The position numbers were made by a program, and so were the translations under genes. 60,415 bases of DNA. Source: Heterostelium multicystogenum (Eukaryota > Evosea > Eumycetozoa > Acytosteliales > Acytosteliaceae). Shown in pieces: positions 44,523-55,449 of this stretch (positions are counted from its first letter, which is position 1; the number at the start of each line of letters is the position of its first letter). The stretch spans positions 1 to 60,415 of the forward strand of contig RCNN01000180.1 in NCBI GenBank assembly GCA_003667245.1, given 5' to 3'. The notes beneath the pieces are model-generated. The model did not search any database. It had not been told where the DNA came from and saw nothing but the letters and a program-made list of their open reading frames with translations.

Positions 44523-46313
44523 TCAAAAAATAATCAAAAAATAATCAAAAAAATTAAAAACTTTTTCATTTTGTCCAAAGTGAAACGGTATGGTCGTGCT
44601 GGTTCCATATTTGTACAGTACAAATATCTCCCCCCAGTCCCTGTCCAGATAGATAGCTGGAATTATATATATAAATATTAAATATTGTTTATTGTTGTTT
44701 GATTGATAATTATGGCAAATGGATGAAATTAAGTCAACTTCCATTTGTCTGGCGAGAACTAAACCTGGAACATCGGTTGGTAATGGTGGGTAGAGATCGG
44801 CACAATGGGCGGTTTGTGGGATGATGATGGTTGAGATGGTCGAGGTGGTGGCGTTAAGAACACCGAGAATGTGCCATGGGTCAACGAGACCATTGGGGAA
44901 GATTGTGTTGGATGTTTGGATGTTTCTTCCACCAAAGTCGGTTTCGATCCACTCAATGGCTGGAAAGGTATGGCTTACCATCAGGCTTGAGTCCAAAGAT
45001 ATCGGTACATTGTTGGAGGAACCAATCCAAGGTAATCGATGATGAGAATGGTTGGTTGGTCGATTCTGAAGTTTGGAAGTATCCATACTCTGTGCAGGTT
45101 TGCCAGGTCCAAGAACGACCGGCGGCGTTGTCTCCGTTGATGGTGGTCTCTCTCATTTGGGCAATCATAGATTTGTATGAGGATTGTGTGCATTTGTTTC
45201 CACTGAATTGATTGTATTCGTTGTTAAAGTTGACAAATGATTGCAAGGGATCACCGCCATCCAACAATGAGCACATGTGAGTGATGTTGAACATGGTGTA
45301 TTTGTTGTTGTCGTTGTTATATTGGACGATTTCAGAGATACCGTCTGAAAGTGACTCAAAGAATGTGGCGACGTCATCGGAGGTGACAATTGGGTCGCAT
45401 GTGTTGAACAACTTTTCAACAGACTTTCTGTCGGTTTGAATCATTTGAGTGACCAAGTTGGTAACTTCAGCAATACGAGCTGAGCATGCTGGTCCAACTG
45501 AAACGAGCAACAACTTCAAAGTATTCTGGGAAATCCAATTGTGGTTGAACTGGTGCTGAAGTAGCAATAGCAGCATCAATCAATTGAGGATATTTGAGAC
45601 GGAACCATGCAGACAATGAACCACCTGAAACCATTGTTAATTACTATCTCAAAAAAACTCGAGTATTCTAATTACTTACTGTATGAACCACCGAATGAAA
45701 CCCATTTGGTTGTGGAAGGAACGTTGTATTTGGCGGCAATAAATTGACGGAAGTTGGCATAATCAGCCAAAGCTTGTTGGGTTGTCAAAAGATTCAAGTA
45801 TTCAGTGGCCAATGATGGAGCTGGGACTGATTTACCATAGAAAACGATGCTCAACAGATACAATTAGAGCACCAAATTGCTCAGCATACTAGACAATGAA
45901 ATCAATGATAAATTGTTAGATACGATCGACCAGTGGGTAACCACTCAGATTCAAGATTCTATTAAAAAATAATAATAATAACCTACAGTATTGATGACAA
46001 AATGACCAGTTACACTTGTTACTGAGGCTGGTCCTTCACCACCCAACATCATGAAAACAGGTCCACCAGTGGTCCAGTAGGTGTCGTTGACGAAATATTG
46101 TTGTTTGAAGGTGGCGGTGTTAAGTGGGTCGAAATGGTCTACTTTTTGGTCGAACCATTGTGATGGTGAGTCGGAGAGATTAACATCACTTTCAAAATCA
46201 GGATTACGATATCTGAGACCTCTCATCAATGAGGATTCTCTATTCAATTTGAATGAGAAAACATTGTTGCTAAGCACCAACACTGTCAAGAGTAATGATA
46301 ACAGTAATTTCAT
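44523..46313 (-). CDS. Secreted/lysosomal serine peptidase, S28 family (prolyl carboxypeptidase-like)
   Basis: S28 enzymes cleave after proline in acidic compartments. A signal peptide ([20 protein letters not shown]) starts at 46313. Family blocks follow: [36 protein letters not shown], then VEHRFYGKSVP, and the nucleophile motif GGSYSGG, which is split by an intron (donor after TAC-A near 45670, acceptor TTTCAG near 45624). [16 protein letters not shown] follows. The charge-relay Asp lies in [13 protein letters not shown] and the His in [13 protein letters not shown]. Frame changes are needed near 45855, 45500 and 44985. The stop after ~70 extra residues past the usual end (VDLISSIC) may reflect a 3' intron; the family end would be near 44715. 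Catalytic triad intact. Confidence 0.87.
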
Positions 46314-47274
46314 CTTTAATCTTATCTGCCAACAAAAGTCAACTTAACTCTATTACTATTACTATTTAGATTTAAATAAATAAAAGTTGAAGATATGTTG
46401 TTTTGTTTTGGTTTGTTTTGTTTTGTTTTGTTGACAACTTTGGCTGGGTTAGATTCATAATTATCATCTGACTTATTATTGGCAGTAATCAAACACACAA
46501 TTTATAAAAAAAACTAAAAATAAATAAATAAATTGATTCAATAAAAATCCAACACGACTAAAATTCAAATTAACTTTCTGGGCAACTAAATAAACTGGGA
46601 ATTTTCAGTTTTGTAAATCATTGTTCAGTTATTCTGTTTAACGATTAACTGGTAGAATTCTATCTTTATATTTAATAGTAATTCATATATATATATATAT
46701 ATATGTATATATTACACCACAACACTCGTGTAATATTTTATTTTACTTTAATATTTTAGATTTACAATTATAAAAATAAACTGTAAAAGAAAAATAAAGG
46801 AATTCTGAACAAATAACAACTATTCAAAATTCTATTCAATAAAAGGATCACTTTACACTTTTGTTTTTTTATGTTTAGGATGATTGATGTTCTCTTCTGA
46901 TATTTTGAGATATTAGTTTTTAAGGAAGTTATCATTCATTCAGTTTAAGATATTTGGAAAACCATCCTAGGATCGTTGTGATACTTTGAGATAATCAAGA
47001 TATTATTAAAACTATCTTTTACCAAGACTTAAAATATCATGATACACGTCATATAAATGGAGTAATAAATGGTATTACAATATACTTTTTAAATGTTCTC
47101 TGTGATGAAAAGTTATTTATTTCTTGACCAAAGAAGAGAAGAGAAGATTTTAGATTATAATATAACTGATCGAATTACTGAACTATAAATGTAGATCATT
47201 CTGAGCATAAATTTATCATCAATTTTACAATATATAATACATATAATCTTTTGATTACATATATTTTAAAGAAA
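46314..47274. other. Divergent intergenic region, AT-rich
   Basis: Promoters of the S28 peptidase and the small secreted protein. TTTTG repeat at 46400-46431 and (TA)n at 46686-46714. No gene seen. Confidence 0.45.
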
Positions 47275-47825
47275 ATGAAGTACATCATATTAACATTTTT
47301 GTTTGCGTTATGTTTGGCTGGTTGCCAAGGAGCCAATAAATATTTTGAAGTCAAAACCAGCTTAGGTGATAATTGCGATGGAAATTTACCAATATCAACT
47401 ATTACTTGACATACACCTGTGTTGATGGCCAATATGTAACCTGTGATACCAAGACTAATCAAGCTACTATTACTTTATTCTATTGCTCAATTGCAACTGT
47501 GGTCAATATGCAGAGTATTCCTATGATCTCGGATGCAATGTTGGAAACCAATATTCATGTCAAAACGAAATTCCAAATATCCAGAATGCTTACGCCAATT
47601 TGAGATACAAAAATAAGAATGCTCAGGAGATCCAGTCACAGCCAAGATTTCAAGCACAGGAGTTTGTTCCAACAGTGTCATTGTGAGTGCACAAACTCCA
47701 CCATTACTTACAACAGATACTCCTCCTACGACTGCACTGGACCAATGGTCCCAACTGAAAACCCTTTGGACACACAATGCCAATCACAAGATTATTCCTC
47801 TTCAATCAATATTTGTTTCCATTAA
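47275..47825 (+). CDS. Small secreted cysteine-containing protein, unknown function
   Basis: A clear signal peptide (MKYIILTFLFALCLAGCQG) is followed by a mature region with regularly spaced Cys (GDNCDGN, YTCVDGQYVTCDT, NCNCGQYAEYSYD, CNVGNQYSCQN, then CHCECTNSTITYNRYSSYDCTG). This is the pattern of the numerous small extracellular proteins of dictyostelids with no assigned role. The conserved-looking stretches lie in three frames, with shifts near 47385, 47490 and 47640. I recognise no domain beyond the Cys pattern. About 180 residues. Confidence 0.55.
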
Positions 47826-47955
47826 ATATTAATATTATTCATAAACAGATAAACATCTATACCTTTATTCTACATGATTATCATGATATTGTTATGATTG
47901 ATTGAATGTCTGATGGTTTTTAATTTAATATACTGTATATATTTTGCTATATTTA

Positions 47956-49086
47956 TTATTCCTCTACATTCAGTTGCTTCAGGGATTCTGTCATCCTTAT
48001 TGATTCATCGAGAGAATCTACTTCGGTATTGGAACGACGTGTATAATTTTCAAACTTAATAGTACATTGGATGGGATAGTGATCGGAATATATGGCTTCA
48101 TTTCGCAAAACTACTGGATTGAATATCTCTTTCTTTATAGGTGGGCAAACGCACTTCAAAACCAGCATGAATGCAGAGTGATCCGGCAACAATGTTGTCG
48201 TTAGTTGCTGGTGTAAGCCTATTGACCATTGTACTTTCTGTTTTAAATGCTGGTTGATAATCATTCTGTTAATTTAGCTTTGTTTAGATCTCCTACAACG
48301 AGATAAACACCTGGATAAACTGTTGTGCTGACTGTTATAATAGTAAATAGATTGTTATTTAGGCTAACTCTGTTCTCTTCATTGACTCCATTACATTCAT
48401 ATGTAGATTATTATTACCTTGATTCTTTTCTTTATTGATTTCCATGAAATCTACAGGAAGAGATGATAAATTAAAGTCACTATCGACAACGTCTTGATAG
48501 TGTATACTGTACAATATAAAGAATCTGTTGAAATCCAATTTGAAAGCAGATAAACCACCAAATAAAGTCTTGTTGTCTTCTTGGTAGTCTTGCATTGTGC
48601 GTTCAAGCGACAACTTTGTATGATCATAAATAACATAGATTTGCTCATCACTTACTATCTCAGCCGATCTGATTTGTTGCCTGCTCACCTTATCTGCTCC
48701 ATCTTCAAAGTCGTCTTTGCATTTTGAAAGTTGAAATATTTACCTAATAGACAACAACGTATGTACATGGTTAATAATTGAATCTAGATTAGGACCGAAT
48801 GCACCCCACCTGTTGGTTTAAGATACCTACTCTTTGCACTACGGATACACAACTCGTCCAATGTCAAAGTAAAGTTGGAGCCAACCTTCGTGAGCACCAC
48901 AATATCGTTTGTATCGATGAGTGTGAAAAGATAGTTGACATAGGCATCCCACGTTTCGGAGGACACCTGTTTTTTGGTGTTGTCAGATGCCAAGCCTACA
49001 TTCCAAGTGGCAACATTTATACTTGTCGAATTATTTGCATCCATTGTTGTTGTTGCTGGTGTGCAATATTTATTGATTGAAGACAT
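47956..49086 (-). CDS. Endonuclease/exonuclease/phosphatase (DNase I-fold) protein
   Basis: Family marks: INVATWNVG at the N-terminus (first metal-site Asn), YVIYDHTKLSLE, FFILYSIHYQDV, VGDLN and the C-terminal SDHYPIQC with the catalytic SDH. These are in the right order for the fold. In typical members the first part continues as LQE-V, where Glu binds the metal. Here it reads VVLTKVGS, so Gln-Glu is replaced by Thr-Lys. At least two introns (near 48700-48790 and 48265-48360) split it; exact junctions were not resolved. The substrate could be a nucleic acid, inositol phosphate or sphingolipid. No signal peptide. The altered Glu may mean loss of activity. Confidence 0.65.
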
Positions 49087-49444
49087 CTTTTCAGCTCAAT
49101 GATCATTGAATTATTCAAAGATTATACCCATTTATTAAAATATGCACTAGTTGACAGATATTATTTTTACTTTGAAAATTAAAAATCACAGACTCCAAGA
49201 TTTTAGAATGTTCTATGGTTCGAACAACAGTTGGAAAGCCAAGTTTTGGTTCCACTATTGAAAAATGGAAGATATTTTGGAACTTTGTTTTCATACTCAA
49301 AATTTAAAATATTGGTGGTCAAGCAATTTTTATAAAAATAAATAAAAATATTTATTAATATTATAAATTTTTTTGTACAAAATTCAAAGAAAGCATAGCA
49401 AAAAATAAAATTCAAGGACTTTCTTTTATTTCTGGACATCAAAT
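49087..49444. other. Intergenic upstream of tRNA-Trp
   Basis: AT-rich, with no gene recognised. It includes the promoter of the EEP-fold gene. Confidence 0.45.
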
Positions 49445-49526
49445 GGCTGGTTGGCGCAGTGGTAGCGCATAAGTCTCCAAAATGAGAGTTAGCTTCAGGT
49501 CAAGGGTTCGAATCCCTTACCGGTCA
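49445..49526 (+). tRNA. tRNA-Trp (CCA anticodon) with a ~10-nt intron
   Basis: It folds as a complete tRNA: acceptor GGCTGGT (49445-49451) with ACCGGTC (49519-49525) and discriminator A; D arm GCGC/GCGC (49454-49457, 49465-49468); anticodon loop CTCCAA.A; T arm AAGGG-TTCGAAT-CCCTT (49502-49518). The anticodon CCA is at 49477-49479. An intron of ~10 nt (49481-49490) follows position 37. B box GGTTCGAATCC is intact. Confidence 0.93.
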
Positions 49527-49586
49527 TTTCTATATAGATGTGGTTAGAAACGCATGCGGTATTGTCATTAGCCTCCAAAACCCTCG

Positions 49587-49803
49587 TATAATGAAGTGAG
49601 TTTTGATTCGGCAGAATTGCCATAAAAACGAACGATCATTGATTTTACTATTCACTCTAGTTTTGAATACACAACTAACTGTGAATAGGTATTTATATCT
49701 TAATTAATAGACTCTAGTTTTGAATACACAACTAACTGTGAATAGTTCATTATTTGAGTACCTTTAATAATTAGTATACCTGATCAGTATCCTATTTATT
49801 AAA
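49587..49803 (+). repeat. 5' LTR
   Basis: 217 bp, identical base for base to the 3' LTR as read by eye. It contains two exact 35-bp direct copies (49654-49688 and 49711-49745) that begin ACTCTAGTTTTG and end GTGAATAG, spaced 57 bp apart. Confidence 0.9.
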
Positions 49804-49840
49804 CTTTTCTTTTTTTTTCTTTTATTTTTTAATCTAATAA

Positions 49841-49874
49841 GATAACTGTTCTATTCCCCGGGAACGTAGTTATC
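49841..49874 (+). other. Hairpin in the retrotransposon leader
   Basis: GATAACT (49841-49847) pairs exactly with AGTTATC (49868-49874), and TTCCC pairs with GGGAA inside. It is 37 nt after the 5' LTR, where a primer-binding site or packaging signal would lie. No tRNA-complementary primer site was recognised. Confidence 0.55.
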
Positions 49875-49965
49875 AAAATATATATATATATATAATCATA
49901 TACCTAATCATTATCTAATTCATACTTTATCTATTTAGTACTTTACTATTATTATTTTAGCAAAT

Positions 49966-51350
49966 ATGTCGGATGAAGATATTAAGAATGCAGTAAGGCA
50001 AGCATTAGCTGCCGGAAGGATCGACACTACGAACTTTAGTGCAACAGCTAGAACACTAAAGTTAATGTTCGAGACGCTATATACAGAGATAGCCAACTGC
50101 AGAAAGCAGAATCAAGAACTATCAGCGGAACTTGCAAATAACGATAAAGATTCAACACGTCTCGAGACCAGCGAGTATCAAAAGGAGATCGATCGTCTAA
50201 AAGAGCTGAATATTGCTTTAAACACCACTGTGAATACTCAGAAGTTGGCGATAGATCTATTAACAAATAAACCTGCGTTACTCGCTAACCGTGATGAGCA
50301 AGCACACGCACCGGTACAGGTATCTGCGCCAGCACAGGCAAAAGTACCTGCACCTGAGCATGCACCTGAATCGGCACAAACAGCAGTTGTTTAAAGCACC
50401 ACCTCCCAAGCTAGAGTGGGACGACGTCGAGTATAATGCTGTGTACGTAGAATATGAAGTCAACAAGACTACCATCAAGTTCAACTCAGACAAGGTGAAG
50501 AATGTCTTAGATTCAATCAATAAGCAGTCACCGGCAACAACCAAAAGGAACCTCACCGAGGAAGTCGGCTTAAATTCCAAGAGAACCGTTGAACAGTTCG
50601 CCCTCGCAGTCAAAGCAATCACGTCTCATGAACATTTAAGAGCAAGATACAATATTCTCAGCCAAGAGGATCGCGACAAAACACCTCAAAACCTGGAGCT
50701 CTTTCATAGATTGGGTACTAAGTCATTTGTATCAGAAATCGAAGGTAATCGCGTATCTCAAAGAAAGAGTTTATAACTTCAACTTTGATGATACGTTGAG
50801 AAACAGAGACATCTTCATCAACTTAATTAACGAGTGGGCAATTGTCGATAATAATCACTCAAGTATCTTCGAGGCATTCAAGCATGTTACTAAATCATAC
50901 AAGGGTGGATATCTTTTCGAAAACAGATTTAATAACTCCACTTTCATGCACGACTTAGTCTTCTACAACATATGTAGTGGATCAATAGACAGGAACATAA
51001 CCAGAACATGGTACAAGATTCTGGATGACGCCGCAAAAGAAGCCGAGTCATCAAGATCTTACAACCATCATCCTAACAATAGGAAACATAACAACAGTAA
51101 TAATAATAATAACACAAAGAGTTCTACTAGTAATGGTGAAACTAGCACCACGAACAATAGAACCAATAACAATAACAACAACAACAACAACAATAACAAC
51201 CAATCAGCTAGCAATAACACTAATAGTGGTAGACACAACAACAAACCAGGAAAACATTACAAGATAGTTCACCCAGCGAAAAACAACACACAATCGGCCG
51301 GGAGTAATGTCCAGCCGGTCCAAGCGTCGTCATCAAAGACGACAGCTTAG
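49966..51350 (+). CDS. gag region (capsid-like), three frames
   Basis: Begins MSDEDIKNAVRQALAAG and contains a coiled-coil stretch (LKLMFETLYTEIANC...), Pro/Ala repeats, then a capsid-like helical domain (FNSDKVKNVLDSINKQSP; FHRLGTKSFVSEIE; FDDTLRNRDIFINLINEW). It ends in an Asn-rich basic tail (51080-51230) that could bind RNA; no CCHC zinc knuckle was found. Frame changes occur near 50390 and 50745. It should form the virus-like particle of the element. Confidence 0.75.
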
Positions 51351-52440
51351 AGTGATTCCAGTCAATGGATTGGTCTGGAAGAAGACTGGCTACTACTTAT
51401 CCCTATCAACAGGTAGTAGTTCCTTCCAGGCGATGATGGATTTGGGATCACACACATCCCTTATCGATCCAAAGTTGGTAGACCAATGGAACTTAGAGCT
51501 CCGTCCTTGTAACCAGTACATAAAAACCAGTCGCAAGCGATAAAAACATTCATATCACAGCGTTCACCAATCTGACTTTTACACTGAAAGCAGAAGTAAA
51601 CGGTGATATAATCGATGTCAAGATAACGGCTCAGTTCCTCGTTCACAAGAATGACTATGGTGTCATTATTGGGAACAATGTGTTCGGGAAGATACAACCC
51701 GTTGCACATTTGTATGTGGATAAACCTTATTTACACATACCTGTACGATATGACAAAACTGTCGTACCTGCAAGAGTGTCAGTTTTGGCACCTGGCATGA
51801 AACCTTCAGATAAGAGGAATGTTATTCTTATGAATCTGAAGAAACTCAACGTTGACACGATCAAACTTAGGGATGTAGCGGCTCGAGCAGTATCAACTCG
51901 ACCGACTACATCAGGTGCAGTTGATACTGCTCCAGATTCTACAACTAAGAGTGCAACGATTGAGACTTCAGTTGCTGTTGGTACAGCAACTGTTGAGACT
52001 CCAGTTACTGTATCAACAGCAACTGTTGAGTCACCAGAGGCTATCAACGATACGCCATCTGAAGCTCCGACCAATGAGGTCAAGGAGAACATCACACCAC
52101 CCGATGAGACGTCATCTGGAGATGGTGATGATGATTTAGAAGCTACAGAGTTTCATTGGATGATTGATGACGGCGAAGACGATGAACCGCCGTTATCAAC
52201 CACCAATGAAACCTTGGAAGCTTTGGCCCAGGCGCTGATGGAAATTTATAAAGACATCATTGTGGACCAACTTCCAGACGTCATGCCTGCCGATAGAGGC
52301 GAGTATAATATGCACATAAAAATTGAAGGACGACTCTAAAGATATAGAAATCAAGTTCTCTCATGGACGAAGATCGGCCGAAGAGAAACGACAAGATCAA
52401 CAAAGAAGTGGACAAACTTTACTCACTTGGAATCAATTGC
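51351..52440 (+). CDS. Aspartic protease region and linker
   Basis: A retropepsin-like segment is visible at about 51400-51500: SFQAMMDLGSHTSLIDPKL. The usual D-[ST]-G-A active site reads D-L-G-S here. A downstream NVFGKIQPVAHLYVD fits the second half of a protease. A Thr/Val/Ser repeat (about 51910-52040) and an acidic stretch lead to the reverse transcriptase. Frames change near 51542 and 51660. Confidence 0.55.
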
Positions 52441-53630
52441 TGAATGCCCCGATCAACACGCCTACTGTTCACCTCCATTCATGGTAAACAAAGGTACTCC
52501 AAAGAACGTATGGTAATAGATTTTACCAAGATTAATGCAGTTACTGTGGATTATGCCTTCCCCATGTCAAGGATAGATGAAATCCTCGATGGAATCCATG
52601 GTTCAACTATATTCTCAGTATTGGACGCAAGAGCGGATTTTTCCAACTACTGTTAGATCATGCGTCCAGGAAATACACCACCTTCTCAGCCAACGGTAAA
52701 TTGTACATGTATACAAGACCTTCCTTTGGATTGAAGAACTCTCCTGCGTTCTTCAATCGTTGGTTAAGGAACATATTGTCTCCACTCATTCGTAAAGGAT
52801 TTGTCAAGCTCTACGTTGACGATATCCTTATACACTCATCTTCAGTGGAAGAACACAAAGATCACCTTAAACAAGTATTCGACCTGCTACAGAAGAACAG
52901 CGTCTATATAGCCAAATCGAAATGCAGACTCTTCAAGACAATGGTTGAATACGCTGGTCATATCATTTCAGCTGATGGAATTAAAGCTAAACACGATAAA
53001 GTAGCAGCAATCGCGAACATGCCGGTACCACAAACCGTCAAAACAGCTCAGACAGTTCATCGTGCTGTCAATTTTTTACAGACATCATCTCTTGGGAGTG
53101 GGTGACCAACTCGCTCGTCTTACAGATTTGCTTTCCAGCAGTTCCAAAAAGATCACTCTCAATCAGACTCAAGAAGAAGACTTTAACAAGATTAAGTCTG
53201 AGATGTGCAGTAACAATTGTTTAATGGTTCCAAACGATGGACCATTCCATCTATTCGTAGATGCATCAGACTATGGAACAGGTATGACTCTTGCACAACA
53301 CGACCCTACAAGAGATGGTGCGTTAAGACCAGTACTATACGACAGCCGGAAGTTTGATTCCGCCCAAAGGAACTATTCAACCAAGGAAAGAGAAATCTTG
53401 GCCATCATACACGCAGTGACGAGGTACAGCTACTATCTACAGTCCTAAGCCATTCATCATATACACGGACCACAAGAATCTGTTATACCACGGCAACTTA
53501 GACATTGACAATCCAAGAATCGTCAGGTGGTATGAGATCCTTTCCAGATACAACTTTCAACTTTCATACGTTAAAGGTGAATCGAACAACATGGCAGACT
53601 ATTTATCTCGAACACCTTCATTTTCAAACC
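52441..53630 (+). CDS. Reverse transcriptase and RNase H region
   Basis: RT motifs in order: KERMVIDFTKINAVTV, YAFPMSRIDEILD, FSVLDARADF, TRPSFGLKNSPAFFNRWL, the catalytic YVDDILIHS (Tyr-Val-Asp-Asp at 52812-52823), then CRLFKTMVEYAGHIIS. RNase H follows: FHLFVDASDYGTGMTLAQ, YDSRKFDSAQRNYSTKEREIL, YTDHKNLLYHGN and a C-terminal YVKGESNNMADYLSR. Stops or shifts lie near 52655, 53060 and 53448. Confidence 0.85.
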
Positions 53631-55060
53631 CGTGGAACAATAATTTGATCAACAACATCAGGCAATCATATGAAACAATCAAAGATACAGCAATACAGAC
53701 ATGGTTCAGCAAATTAATCACTAGAAGCGACGTCATCAAGCACGATGGATTATGGTATTGGATACCTCACGATCACATGAGGTTGATAATAGTAGACCCA
53801 GATCATATCAAGTCTATTCTGGTTGAAACTCATTCTGTCAAATATGCTGGGCATCTTGGAGTCAACAGGATGTTGGATAAGCTTTCAAAAGCTTACATGT
53901 GGAAGAACTTGTACAAATCAGTCAAATCATTCACCTCTGGTTGCTTAAGTTGTCAGAAGAACGCACTAGAAAAAAACGAAAGCAGGTCTCTTAACACCAC
54001 TACCAATCATCGAGAGACCTTGGCTGGATGTCACCATGGATTTCCTCAATCTTCCACAAGCAGATACCGGAGAAGATAACTTATTCGTCGTCGTGGATAG
54101 GCATTCAAAAATGATTAGAATTCATCCATGCACCAAGAATATACTACCGAAGAAGTGGCGACCTGGTTCACTAATGAAATAGTCAAAGTATTCGGAGCAC
54201 CTAGATCAATTGTCTCCGACAGAGATCCAAAATTCACAGCCAATCTGTGGAAAAACATCATGAAAGAAATGGGTACAACGCTCGATATGACCCAACCTGG
54301 TAGAGAGCTCAAGCAGATGGTCAAACAGAAAGAATCAACAGATCAATCATTGGACTATTAAGAAAATCAAATCTCAAGGCTACCTGGGCAAAGAACATAG
54401 AACTATCGAAGCGATACACAACAATAATGTCAGCTCAACAACAGGTCTTTCACCAAATCAAATAGTATATGGAATACGAGATCACATTACCATGGAACGC
54501 ACATGTTCCTGGACTCATCGATTACAAAGAAGCTCAAGAAGCTTATCGACAGATTGCAATAGCCAACACATTAGATGCTCAATTAAACATGGCGAAATAT
54601 CACGACAAGAACAGAACAACTGTAACTTACAAAGTGGACGATTGGATTCACGTACTTCGATCAAGATTCGATACAAATAAGACAGATACAGACGACGACA
54701 AGAAGACTAGATCAGTTTTGGTGTGGACCTTTCAGGATTGTTAAAGTATTATCGGATGTCAACTACCAAATAGAAGTTTTCAATAAGAACAAACGATTTA
54801 GAACAGTACATGTTGCAGACATCAAGAAACACACAGGACCAGTTCACAAACAGCCAAGAATCACAGATATTGAAAAGATCTTATCATGCAGACAGAAATC
54901 TTTCAAAAAGACTATTCGAACACAATATTTGGTCAAATACATTGGTTTGGACTCAGATCATCTTCAGTGGATTAATGAAAAGGACATTCAGGAACAATGC
55001 CCCTCTCTTATCGAGTCATTTAATATACTACAAAACAAAAAAGTATCACTACATCAAATA
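53631..55060 (+). CDS. Integrase with C-terminal chromodomain
   Basis: Zinc-finger region HSVKYAGHLGVNRML...CLSCQK (HHCC). Catalytic core: MDFLNLPQADTGEDN (first Asp, ~54036), VFGAPRSIVSDRDPKF (second Asp at 54218), and a region where the third acidic residue would lie, shifted in frame near 54300. The C-terminal part FRTVHVADIKKH (54800) leads into a chromodomain: ITDIEKILSC...TQYLVKYIGLDSDHLQWINEKDI. This places the element among chromoviruses, whose chromodomain can guide integration. Frame changes near 53990, 54300, 54360 and 54740. Confidence 0.8.
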
Positions 55061-55078
55061 ATTCAATCAATTAATCAA

Positions 55079-55203
55079 CTACAATCAAATACATTCAACT
55101 ACATTCAACTACATTCAATCACATTCAACTACATTCAACTTATTTCAATTACATTCAACCTATTTCAACTTATTTCAACTCATTTCAACTTATTTCAACT
55201 ATT
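55079..55203 (+). repeat. Tandem ~11-nt repeat array near the 3' end of the element
   Basis: About eleven imperfect copies of an ATTCAACTAC / ATTTCAACTT unit directly before the purine tract and 3' LTR. It lies at the end of, or after, the chromodomain reading frame. Confidence 0.8.
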
Positions 55204-55232
55204 ATTTGTTAGTTCTATCCTGGTGAGGGATG

Positions 55233-55449
55233 TATAATGAAGTGAGTTTTGATTCGGCAGAATTGCCATAAAAACGAACGATCATTGATTTTACTATTCA
55301 CTCTAGTTTTGAATACACAACTAACTGTGAATAGGTATTTATATCTTAATTAATAGACTCTAGTTTTGAATACACAACTAACTGTGAATAGTTCATTATT
55401 TGAGTACCTTTAATAATTAGTATACCTGATCAGTATCCTATTTATTAAA
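55233..55449 (+). repeat. 3' LTR
   Basis: 217 bp identical to the 5' LTR, including the two internal 35-bp repeats (55300-55334 and 55357-55391). Confidence 0.9.

Larger units (their letters stand above)
49587..55449 (+). mobile_element. Ty3/gypsy chromovirus LTR retrotransposon, Skipper-like, inserted downstream of tRNA-Trp
   Basis: Full-length element of ~5.9 kb with identical LTRs, gag, protease, reverse transcriptase, RNase H, integrase and a C-terminal chromodomain, in Ty3/gypsy order. It starts 60 nt past the tRNA end, in the same orientation. CTCG flanks both sides (49583-49586 and 55450-55453), a likely 4-bp target-site duplication. With that reading the LTRs run TATAATG...TTAAA and do not have the usual TG...CA ends; the repeated sequence itself extends one base left and two right. 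A purine-rich tract (GGTGAGGGA, 55222-55230) sits before the 3' LTR. The reading frames are interrupted many times. Dictyostelium Skipper-2 is known to insert downstream of tRNA genes. Confidence 0.9.

Noticed and set aside
51080..51230. Asn-rich tract as a separate poly-N gene
   Set aside because: It is continuous with the gag frame and sits where the RNA-binding tail of gag is expected.
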